From Leucobacter_A sp035514995 (lineage in GTDB: Bacteria > Actinomycetota > Actinomycetes > Actinomycetales > Microbacteriaceae), in NCBI GenBank assembly GCA_035514995.1, contig DATJCC010000106.1, positions 1-13,148 of the forward strand: a DNA stretch of 13,148 bases, read 5' to 3'. Shown here one piece after another: positions 5,731-12,456 of the stretch. How positions within the stretch are numbered: the first letter of the stretch is position 1; each line of letters starts with the position of its first letter. The notes beneath the pieces were generated by a model. The model did not search any database. It had not been told where the DNA came from and saw only the letters and a list, made by a program, of their open reading frames with translations. Made by a program: the position numbers and the translations under genes.

Positions 5731-7332
5731 GTGCTACAAGACACCCTGGCGCTTCTCAACGCTGTTTCTCAACTCGACGAGATTTCTCTTGCTAAGTTAC
5801 TTGAGAACCGCCTAGAAGCGCGAGAGATTCTCAATATTGAAATACTTGAGCTGGTCGAAAAGCTACTCAGTGCCTCTAATATCAAAGAAGCTTTAAAAAA
5901 GCTTAGTTACAGTCAGATCGGAGCACTCCGGTCAAAAGAATTGATCGGATCGGAACAAACACTGGCTTCTTTACTATCTTTAGGACTCCTAGGGATACAT
6001 AACGGCTCTCCCTGCCACCTTAAAGCTGTAAAGCCGCAGCTAGATGACTCGTTAGAGACCGCCAAAACTGATTGGCGTCTACCAAGCTTCGAGAGCTCAG
6101 ATGACATTCACCGCACATTCACGAGCACACAAAAAAGTGTTCTGTTGCTCAGAGAAATATCCCGGCAACCGCTTTCTTTAAACCAGTCTGGGAGCGCACC
6201 TGCATCAGTGATTCAACAATTGGGTGAGCGTTTTAACAGCTCTAACGAAGAAACGTCTTTATTGCTTGATGCTTTATTGGTAGCCGGGTTTCTAATTCCC
6301 AAACAAAAGTTGTCTCCCGCTAGTGCGAAAATAGAGCTTGTACCATCTGCCAACTCAGATGAATGGGCTCTCTCTGACCACCATGCAAGATGGCTACATT
6401 TTGCACAATTGATCATTAGTAACGCACCAGAATTGATATCTGTTCAGCTTTCTCCTGACAAAAACCTAATTTCTACTTTCAATAGCATCTTGGATGACCA
6501 CCCGTTAATAGATAACCAATACCGCGAAAAGCTTAAAAACTTTGTGCAAATGTGCGAGCTTCTAGGCATAACCAACGATGGGAACTTCCATCCAGCCATC
6601 CAGCTACTTTTGCAAGAAGAACCTGCAAAGGCTTTCCAAGCCGCCGCAGCTCATTTTCCAGAAACAGTTTCTGGTGTGATAATTCAGCCAGACTTCAGTG
6701 TGATCGCAACCGGACCCTTGAAACCCGAGCAGGGACTAAAACTGTTGGAGCTTGTCCACGTCGTTACCCCAGGTCTCGCAACCACTCTACAAATCAGCCC
6801 TGACTCCATAAAGCAAGCAGTCGCAAACGGTTGGGACCCAGTAGAAATCGGATCCTTTCTAAGAGATATCTCTTTAACTCCGTTGCCGCAACCCCTCACC
6901 TTCATGCTCAGCGAGCTACAAACCAGGCAGACTGAATCAGCTGATTTTAAGACTGCACAGTTTCAAAAAACTACAGATCAGCCTGAGCAACCACAGGATA
7001 AAGAGGTTTTAAAACAGAGCGTCTCAACTAGCTCAATAGCTGAATCGACCGCTCGAAAAATACTTAATACGATTAAAACTAAACCCCATTATTCAACTCT
7101 CATCGTATTAGAAGTAGCGAAGCGCAGCAAAGCAAAGCTTTACATAACACTGCTTATAGATGACGTCGCAGAAACGCTTTTAGTAACCCCTCTTTCTGTA
7201 TCAAAAGACCGCTTTCGAGCACTTGATCAGGTCAGAGAAAGAGAACTGGTGATCCCGCTTAAAGCAGTCACGAATATCGATCTGCAAGATGGTCCTCTAG
7301 ATAACAAGAAGCTCGTAGGTTACAACGGTTAA
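5731..7332 (+). CDS. Helicase-associated protein with XPB/Ssl2-like N-terminal domain (Helicase_C_3 type)
   Basis: This 533-residue protein has no helicase motifs. Residues 1-120 and 125-290 look like all-helical, winged-helix-type segments. Residues 311-398 (VSGVIIQPDFSVIATGPL at 313-330, then the TPLPQPLTFML signature at 383-393) match the domain annotated Helicase_C_3 or XPB/Ssl2-like N-terminal. A Gln-rich linker (about 400-430) leads to a C-terminal beta-rich part (455-520) that may be a degenerate WYL-like domain; this last point is tentative. The mycobacterial counterpart Rv0862c, also next to the XPB gene, is roughly 750 residues as I recall, so this version is short. The start is GTG, four bases after the preceding stop, with no close Shine-Dalgarno, implying coupled translation. 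The probable role is as a partner of XPB in DNA unwinding or repair (inference). Confidence 0.85.
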   Translation: MLQDTLALLNAVSQLDEISLAKLLENRLEAREILNIEILELVEKLLSASNIKEALKKLSYSQIGALRSKELIGSEQTLASLLSLGLLGIHNGSPCHLKAVKPQLDDSLETAKTDWRLPSFESSDDIHRTFTSTQKSVLLLREISRQPLSLNQSGSAPASVIQQLGERFNSSNEETSLLLDALLVAGFLIPKQKLSPASAKIELVPSANSDEWALSDHHARWLHFAQLIISNAPELISVQLSPDKNLISTFNSILDDHPLIDNQYREKLKNFVQMCELLGITNDGNFHPAIQLLLQEEPAKAFQAAAAHFPETVSGVIIQPDFSVIATGPLKPEQGLKLLELVHVVTPGLATTLQISPDSIKQAVANGWDPVEIGSFLRDISLTPLPQPLTFMLSELQTRQTESADFKTAQFQKTTDQPEQPQDKEVLKQSVSTSSIAESTARKILNTIKTKPHYSTLIVLEVAKRSKAKLYITLLIDDVAETLLVTPLSVSKDRFRALDQVRERELVIPLKAVTNIDLQDGPLDNKKLVGYNG

Positions 7333-7338
7333 GCTGTA

Positions 7339-8979
7339 ATGATGACTACTCCAGGCCCCTTAATTGTGCAGTCTGACCACACAGTGCTGTTAGAGGTTGC
7401 ACACCCCGAAGCAGAAGCAGCAAGACACGAGTTGGCCGTGTTTGCTGAACTGGAAAGAGCACCCGAACACTTTCACACTTACCGCCTAACCAGACTCGGC
7501 CTGTGGAATGCTCGGGCAGCGGGCCACACATCTAAAGAAGTCCTCGACACTTTAGATAGATTTGTTAAGTTTCCAGTTCCAACAAATGTCAGTGCTGAAA
7601 TCTCTTTTGCGATGGATAGGTACGGGAAGCTGCGTATCGAGCGTAAAGATGATGAGCTTGTGCTTACGGCTAACGATCCCATTATCTTGCGTGAAGTTAA
7701 AGGCGCTAAGTCTGTCGCGCAGCTCCTCTTAGATCAGGTTGATGAAACAACTATAAAAATTGCACCGTGGGCTCGCGGTGAGCTGAAACAGGTTCTTTTA
7801 AAAAGGGGCTGGCCTGCCGAAGACCTGGCCGGCTTTACCCCCGGGACTCCTTATGAAATTGAACTAAATGAAGATGGTTGGCAGTTGCGCAACTACCAGC
7901 TCCAGGCAATTGATCGGTTTTATGAGGGTGGGTCAGGTGTAGTCGTTCTACCCTGTGGCGCTGGCAAAACTATCGTTGGCGCGGGAGCGATGGCAAAGGT
8001 TAAAGCGCACACACTAATTTTGGTGACCGGTGCAGTCTCAGCGAAGCAGTGGCGTTCAGAACTCCTCGCACGCACTTCCCTCACCGAAGATGATATCGGT
8101 GAATACTCTGGCTCTTCAAAAGAAGTAAAACCAGTCACGATTGCCACATACCAGATTCTTTCTAGCAAACGGCAGGGGCAGTTCGCTCACCTCTCTTTGC
8201 TCAGCGATTATGACTGGGGGTTGATACTCTACGATGAGGTGCACCTATTGCCTGCCCCAATTTTTAAACTAACTGCTGAGCTTCAAGCTCGTAGAAGATT
8301 AGGTTTAACTGCTACTTTGGTGCGTGAAGACGGTAAAGAGTCTGACGTGTTTAGCCTTATCGGTCCTAAAAGATTCGACGCTCCTTGGAAGGATCTGGAA
8401 CAGCAGGGTTTCATAGCACCGGCGGCATGTTTTGAGATTCGCGTAGATTTAACCGAAGATGAGCGCTACCATTACGCATCAGCAGAAGATGCTGACAGGT
8501 ACCGTATCGCTGCTAGTTCCAGTGCAAAAGACCCGCTGATAAAAAGAATCCTCAAAAAGCATGAGGGAGAAGGCGCACTCGTAATTGGTCAATATCTTGA
8601 GCAACTAGATGAAACAGCAAGACTCCTCGATGCTCCTTTAATAACCGGGCAAACCCCAATCAGCGAGCGCGAGAAACTCTTCCAGGAGTTTCGTGATGGG
8701 ATCCACCCAACTTTAGTTGTGTCAAAGGTAGCCAACTTTTCTATCGACCTACCTGACGCGTCAGTTGCGATTCAAATCTCAGGTTCATTTGGGTCGAGGC
8801 AGGAGGAGGCGCAAAGGTTGGGTCGAATTCTACGCCCGAACAAAGATGGTGCTACTTCATCATTCTATTCACTCGTTGCTTCTGACACAGTAGATCAAGA
8901 CTTTGCCCTAAACAGGCAACGCTTCCTCGCCGAACAGGGTTACTCTTATACAATCATGAAAGAGTCAGACTTCAGCTAA
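7339..8979 (+). CDS. XPB-type superfamily 2 DNA repair helicase
   Basis: The 546-residue product is a 3'-5' DNA helicase or translocase of the XPB/Ssl2/RAD25 family, close in length to mycobacterial Rv0861c (ercc3). Residues 7-85 carry an XPB N-terminal domain resembling part of the neighbouring partner protein, followed by a damage-recognition-like region to about 175. Helicase motifs are in order: Q-motif-like LRNYQLQAID (183-192), Walker A LPCGAGKT with Lys210, motif II DEVH (299-302), motif III LTATLVREDGK, which includes the XPB-specific RED (329-331), and motif VI QRLGRILRP (492-500). In eukaryotes and archaea XPB opens DNA for repair or transcription; the bacterial role is less defined. 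The start is ATG six bases after the partner's stop; a second ATG follows directly. The last 15 bases overlap the end of the sensor-kinase gene on the other strand. Confidence 0.96.
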   Translation: MMTTPGPLIVQSDHTVLLEVAHPEAEAARHELAVFAELERAPEHFHTYRLTRLGLWNARAAGHTSKEVLDTLDRFVKFPVPTNVSAEISFAMDRYGKLRIERKDDELVLTANDPIILREVKGAKSVAQLLLDQVDETTIKIAPWARGELKQVLLKRGWPAEDLAGFTPGTPYEIELNEDGWQLRNYQLQAIDRFYEGGSGVVVLPCGAGKTIVGAGAMAKVKAHTLILVTGAVSAKQWRSELLARTSLTEDDIGEYSGSSKEVKPVTIATYQILSSKRQGQFAHLSLLSDYDWGLILYDEVHLLPAPIFKLTAELQARRRLGLTATLVREDGKESDVFSLIGPKRFDAPWKDLEQQGFIAPAACFEIRVDLTEDERYHYASAEDADRYRIAASSSAKDPLIKRILKKHEGEGALVIGQYLEQLDETARLLDAPLITGQTPISEREKLFQEFRDGIHPTLVVSKVANFSIDLPDASVAIQISGSFGSRQEEAQRLGRILRPNKDGATSSFYSLVASDTVDQDFALNRQRFLAEQGYSYTIMKESDFS

Positions 8980-10419
8980 TGGTAGCTCAACCCTGAAGGT
9001 TGCCCCTCCTCCGTCTGTGTCGTGTGCACTCACTGAGCCGGAGTGTAAAGCAACGATAGATCTCACAATTGCGAGCCCAAGGCCAGAGCCTCCGGTCTCA
9101 CGGTTGCGCGAGGTGTCGGAGCGGTAGAAACGATCGAAAATTTTACTGCGCAACTGCTCGGGGATTCCCTCACCGTGATCCACAATCTCAAACTGTCCGG
9201 TCTTAGCTCCCGGCAGTTGAGCGACAACCAACTCAACTGGTGTTTCTGATGGGGTGTGTCGTAATGCGTTGGCGAGGAGGTTAGACATAACCTGACGAAC
9301 TTTAAGCTCATCTCCCATAACGATTACCGGACTGTCATCAATAATCACGTTTATCGCTCTGTTGGGGTCTTGAACTCGTGCGTCAAGCACAGCGTCTTGG
9401 GCTATTGGCACAAGATCAAGAGGCTGCAAGTCAAGAGGCCTTCGCTCATCTAACCGGGCAAGAGCAAGCAGGTCTTCGACGAGGTCGCCCATGCGGATCG
9501 CTTCGCCCTCAATGCGCCCCATGGCCTGCCCTATATCTTCAGGGTCTTGTAGCGCACCCATTCGGTAGAGTTCAGCGTATCCACGCACAGACACTAAAGG
9601 CGTGCGCAGTTCATGACCGGCATCACCCACGAAGCGGCGCATCTGATCAATTGTGTGCGCTCGATCAGCGATTGCTTCGTCCATAGTGTCGAGCATCACG
9701 TTAAGAGACTGGCCTAAGTGCCCAACTTCAGTTTCAGGCGCTTGCACAGAAATACGTTTCGAAAAGTCACCCTTTGCGATTTCTAGTGCAGTACGTTCCA
9801 CCTCGTGAAGCGGCTCAAATGTCGCTATAACGAGCAACCTTGTTAGGGCTGCTCCCAATAAAATAACAGCTATCCCAAATCCAGAAAAGACCGTCAGATA
9901 CTCTGCCATTACGTGATTTACTATGGCTGTTGAAGAGGCAAAAACTATTACGCCGCTAACGCCGGCTCCCTGTATTGGTGAAGCAACGGCACGCCATTGG
10001 GAGCCGTCACTACCGGTTAGTTCAAAAGGCCTATCGCCCTGCCTTTGCGCCCAATCCATCGTTAAAGCGGGAACAGGTGGGCTGTTTCTTCCAGACCATT
10101 GACTAAAGTTATCAATCAGTAGCTCACCATATTCATCTAAGACCGCAATATAAAATCTATCTGACGCAAAAAGTACATCATTTCGAGTGAGTGCTTGCGG
10201 GTCTGCGCCCACTGCGAGCGCCTCGGTCGGATCTACTAATAAGCGGCGCAGGTCATCTTCTTGCATTTTAGTCAGCTGGGGTTTCAGGAATGCTAGCGTT
10301 CCTGCTCCGGCGACGAATAGCCCTAGCGTGAGGATGAATACTGTGACCGCAGTCATCTTCGTGAGCAGTGAAACTTTTGTTAGTTTCTCCGTGAGTGAGG
10401 CTTTGGCCTTGGGCGCCAC
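8965..10419 (-). CDS. HAMP-domain sensor histidine kinase
   Basis: This 484-residue protein is the membrane sensor of a two-component pair. It has a membrane helix at about 22-46, an extracytoplasmic sensor region at 47-175, a second helix at about 176-199, HAMP at 200-252, and HisKA with the phospho-acceptor His269 in VGDAGHELRTPLVSVRGYAEL. The ATPase domain has the N box VMSNLLANALRH (377-388), Asp414 in DHGEG, FDRFYR, and the G2 box GGSGLGLAIV (443-452). It should autophosphorylate and pass phosphate to the response regulator encoded just upstream. The start is GTG, nine bases after that gene's stop, with no good Shine-Dalgarno, so translation is probably coupled. The signal is unknown; the sensor region shows no family I can name. 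The kinase type is the PhoR/TrcS class common in actinobacteria. Confidence 0.96.
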   Translation of the reverse strand: MAPKAKASLTEKLTKVSLLTKMTAVTVFILTLGLFVAGAGTLAFLKPQLTKMQEDDLRRLLVDPTEALAVGADPQALTRNDVLFASDRFYIAVLDEYGELLIDNFSQWSGRNSPPVPALTMDWAQRQGDRPFELTGSDGSQWRAVASPIQGAGVSGVIVFASSTAIVNHVMAEYLTVFSGFGIAVILLGAALTRLLVIATFEPLHEVERTALEIAKGDFSKRISVQAPETEVGHLGQSLNVMLDTMDEAIADRAHTIDQMRRFVGDAGHELRTPLVSVRGYAELYRMGALQDPEDIGQAMGRIEGEAIRMGDLVEDLLALARLDERRPLDLQPLDLVPIAQDAVLDARVQDPNRAINVIIDDSPVIVMGDELKVRQVMSNLLANALRHTPSETPVELVVAQLPGAKTGQFEIVDHGEGIPEQLRSKIFDRFYRSDTSRNRETGGSGLGLAIVRSIVALHSGSVSAHDTDGGGATFRVELPLAEV

Positions 10420-10428
10420 GTGATTTGC

Positions 10429-11124
10429 TTACTGCCCGTCGCTGGTTTTAAGCATGTAGCCGAAGCCACGTTTTGTGTGGATCAGCGGTTCTTCAGTCAA
10501 CGGATCAAGTTTTCTGCGCAGGTAGGAGATATAGGATTCTACTATTCCTGCGTCTCCGTTGAAATCGTATTCCCAAACGTGATCAAGTATTTGTGCTTTT
10601 GATAGCACCCTATCTGGGTTTAACATGAGGTACCGCAAGAGTTTGAATTCGGTTGGGGAGAGTTCAATCTGTGTGCCGTTAACGGTGACCTCATGAGTGT
10701 CTTGGTCTAAGTGAATTTGACCGACTGCGAGAGTTGCAATTTCTTCTTCTTGAGTTGTGCGACGCAAGATTGCTTTGATTCTGGCAATTATTTCGTCAAG
10801 CGAAAAAGGTTTGGTTACGTAGTCGTCGCCACCGGCGGTTAGGCCCTGTATTTTATCTTCTACTCCATCTTTAGCTGTTAGAAACAGGATCGGAGCGTTA
10901 TAGCCTGATGCGCGTAGGCGCTTGGTGACACTAAACCCGTTCATGTCGGGGAGCATCACGTCTAAAATAATAAGCTCTGGCTCTTCTTCAATAACTGCAG
11001 AAATCGCGGCGGCACCGTTTGGGACTGCCCGCACTCCAAAACCTGCAAATCGGAGGCTAGTGCTTAGGAGCTCTCTAATATTTGGCTCATCATCAACAAT
11101 TAATATGCGTGGTCCTTTTGTCAT
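10429..11124 (-). CDS. OmpR/PhoB-family response regulator, PhoP-like
   Basis: The 231-residue product has a receiver domain at 5-122 and a winged-helix DNA-binding domain at about 133-228. The receiver shows the acidic pair Asp11-Asp12, phospho-acceptor Asp55 in LIILDVMLPDMNGF, Thr83 and Lys105 in DYVTKPFS. The effector domain has LSPTEFKLLRYL, VLSKAQILDHVWEYDF and a recognition helix region with VESYISYLRRKLD. The sequence is strikingly close to M. tuberculosis PhoP (for example GLTAGGDDYVTKPFSL), though TrcR-like regulators are similar, so I give no gene name. I chose the ATG at 11124 because a -10-like GATACT ends six bases before it (leaderless). A TTG six codons upstream (11142) is open but lacks a ribosome-binding site. 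It is the first gene of the operon with the kinase. Confidence 0.95.
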   Translation of the reverse strand: MTKGPRILIVDDEPNIRELLSTSLRFAGFGVRAVPNGAAAISAVIEEEPELIILDVMLPDMNGFSVTKRLRASGYNAPILFLTAKDGVEDKIQGLTAGGDDYVTKPFSLDEIIARIKAILRRTTQEEEIATLAVGQIHLDQDTHEVTVNGTQIELSPTEFKLLRYLMLNPDRVLSKAQILDHVWEYDFNGDAGIVESYISYLRRKLDPLTEEPLIHTKRGFGYMLKTSDGQ

Positions 11125-11130
11125 ACTGCT

Positions 11131-11136
11131 AGTATC
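11131..11136 (-). promoter_or_regulatory. Probable leaderless -10 of the two-component operon
   Basis: The minus strand reads GATACT (4 of 6 to TATAAT), then six bases, then the ATG at 11124. That spacing puts the first transcribed base at the start codon. The -35 region is weak. If the TTG at 11142 were the true start, this element would lie inside the gene. Confidence 0.35.
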
Positions 11137-11170
11137 TGACAATTTGCTATGAATTACCTGCGAGTTTTAT

Positions 11171-11214
11171 TAGCTGGTCTTATATTTGCCCTACGGGTGC
11201 TTATATGCCAGCTA
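11171..11214. repeat. Nested inverted and direct repeats in the divergent regulator/aminotransferase spacer
   Basis: TAGCTGG at 11171-11177 is mirrored perfectly by CCAGCTA at 11208-11214. Inside these arms CTTATAT occurs twice, at 11179-11185 and 11200-11206, exactly 21 bases apart, each preceded by GGT and followed by GCC within a few bases. A CCC-tac-GGG core lies between the copies. The element is in the 123-base space between the divergent response-regulator and MalY/PatB genes, so a regulator-binding site is a natural reading. It has no T-tract and is unlikely to be a terminator. Confidence 0.5.
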
Positions 11215-11240
11215 GACAAATGTGACGCATGACTGCACGA

Positions 11241-11257
11241 TAGAAGCATGACTTCTA
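11241..11257 (+). other. Small hairpin holding the start codon of the MalY/PatB gene in its loop
   Basis: TAGAAG (11241-11246) pairs with CTTCTA (11252-11257) around the loop CATGA, which includes the ATG at 11248-11250. The six-base-pair stem is A/T-rich and would be marginally stable. No clear Shine-Dalgarno precedes the ATG. Confidence 0.4.
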
Positions 11258-12456
11258 AAATCAATGTTGAGAACGCTCTCGGAATATCAAAAATCTCAAC
11301 TGAAATGCTCCGTGATACACGAACCAGCATTAAGTGGGCCAACTGCCAAACAGACGTTTTGCCGATGTTTATTGCAGAGATGGACTTTACTGTCGATAAG
11401 AGGATCACTTCTGCTCTTGTCGAACAAATAGAGCGCTCAGATTTGGGTTACGCCGAAGATTTGACTGATCTTGTCGCAGCTTTCTCTTCTTTCGCAAAAA
11501 AACGGTGGGGGTGGAGCCCAGATCAGAAGAGTTTTTTTGGAGCGCCTGATGTGAGTTTTGGTGTTAAAGCAGCTCTACGCCATTTTGTCCCCAAAGGCGC
11601 AAAAGTTGCCTTAACTACACCTGTTTATCCATCATTTTTTAACTACCTGCAAGACTTAGAGCTTGAGTGTGTTGAAATACCGCTTGTCGGCGAGGGTGAG
11701 CAGATGCGGATAGACACTGATGCTTTAGCTGCTGCATTCAACGCTCCAGGTGATCAGCGAGTGCACGCGCTAATCCTCTCAAACCCTCATAATCCACACG
11801 GCATAGCTCACAGCAAAAAAGACCTTGAAGCTTTAGCCGTTGCTTCGCAACAATCAGGTGCCCTCATAATTTCTGATGAAATTCACGCGCCTCTCGTGCA
11901 CGAACCGAGCAATTTCAACCCCTTCGCGCCTATTGCAGCCGAGCACGGAGCAACATCTGTGGTTGTAACTTCCGCTAGCAAAGGATGGAATGTTGCAGGA
12001 ACAAAGTGCGCATTTGTTTATGCTCCCCCTGAAATCGCACCAGACTCTTTTCGTGAATACCTGTCTATCTCTCTAGGCTATTCGGTGAGTATCCTCGGGC
12101 GCACTGCTAACACGGTCGCTTTTGGTGAGTGCGAAGACTGGTTAGATGCAGCTATTAAACAGGTTAAAGAAAACTCTCTTGAGCTGGTAAACCTTTTGAA
12201 AGAGCATGTTCCGGGAGCTAAATACACTCCACCTCAGTCGAGCTATCTAGCTTGGATAGACCTGCGTGAAGCGGGTCTTGGTGACGCGCCTGCACAGACA
12301 ATACTCCAAAAAGCTCGAGTAAATGTAAGCGACGGAGCTGGTTTTGGTGAGAACGGTGCTGGTTTTATTAGGCTCAACATGGGTTGCACCCCCGAGTTGC
12401 TTCGCGATGCAATTAGGCGAATCGGCGAGGCTACAGTTCCAACCCATAAAGGTTAG
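11248..12456 (+). CDS. MalY/PatB-type PLP aminotransferase / cystathionine beta-lyase
   Basis: This 402-residue protein is a fold-type I PLP enzyme of the MalY/PatB group. Members cleave C-S bonds (cystathionine or cysteine conjugates) to pyruvate and ammonia, or act as aminotransferases. Landmarks are VLPMFIAEMDF at 37-47, the cofactor-binding GAPDVSFGVKAAL at 98-110, TPVYPSFFNYL at 124-134, LSNPHNPHG at 177-185, Asp210 in ISDEIHAPLV, the Schiff-base Lys245 in TSASKGWNVAG, and Arg374 in GFIRLNMGC near the C-terminus, expected to bind the substrate carboxylate. The length is normal for the family (about 390-400). The exact substrate cannot be read from sequence; a sulfur amino-acid role is most likely. 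It starts at an ATG within a small hairpin, diverges from the response regulator, and its last 26 bases overlap murB tail-to-tail. Confidence 0.92.
   Translation: MTSKINVENALGISKISTEMLRDTRTSIKWANCQTDVLPMFIAEMDFTVDKRITSALVEQIERSDLGYAEDLTDLVAAFSSFAKKRWGWSPDQKSFFGAPDVSFGVKAALRHFVPKGAKVALTTPVYPSFFNYLQDLELECVEIPLVGEGEQMRIDTDALAAAFNAPGDQRVHALILSNPHNPHGIAHSKKDLEALAVASQQSGALIISDEIHAPLVHEPSNFNPFAPIAAEHGATSVVVTSASKGWNVAGTKCAFVYAPPEIAPDSFREYLSISLGYSVSILGRTANTVAFGECEDWLDAAIKQVKENSLELVNLLKEHVPGAKYTPPQSSYLAWIDLREAGLGDAPAQTILQKARVNVSDGAGFGENGAGFIRLNMGCTPELLRDAIRRIGEATVPTHKG

Noticed and set aside
7339..8979. XPB helicase set as a phage-defence system
   Set aside because: SF2 helicases are common in defence islands, but the RED motif, the N-terminal domain and the neighbourhood of housekeeping genes (serC, csp, murB) fit the conserved actinobacterial XPB locus, with no nuclease or mobile genes nearby.
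8988..9002. CAACC-CTGAA-GGTTG hairpin just past the XPB stop as a terminator
   Set aside because: The stem has only five pairs, lies inside the kinase gene and lacks a T-run.
11125..11142. TTG start for the response regulator six codons earlier
   Set aside because: The extra residues are unconserved in character, no ribosome-binding site is well placed, and a -10-like element fits a leaderless ATG at 11124.
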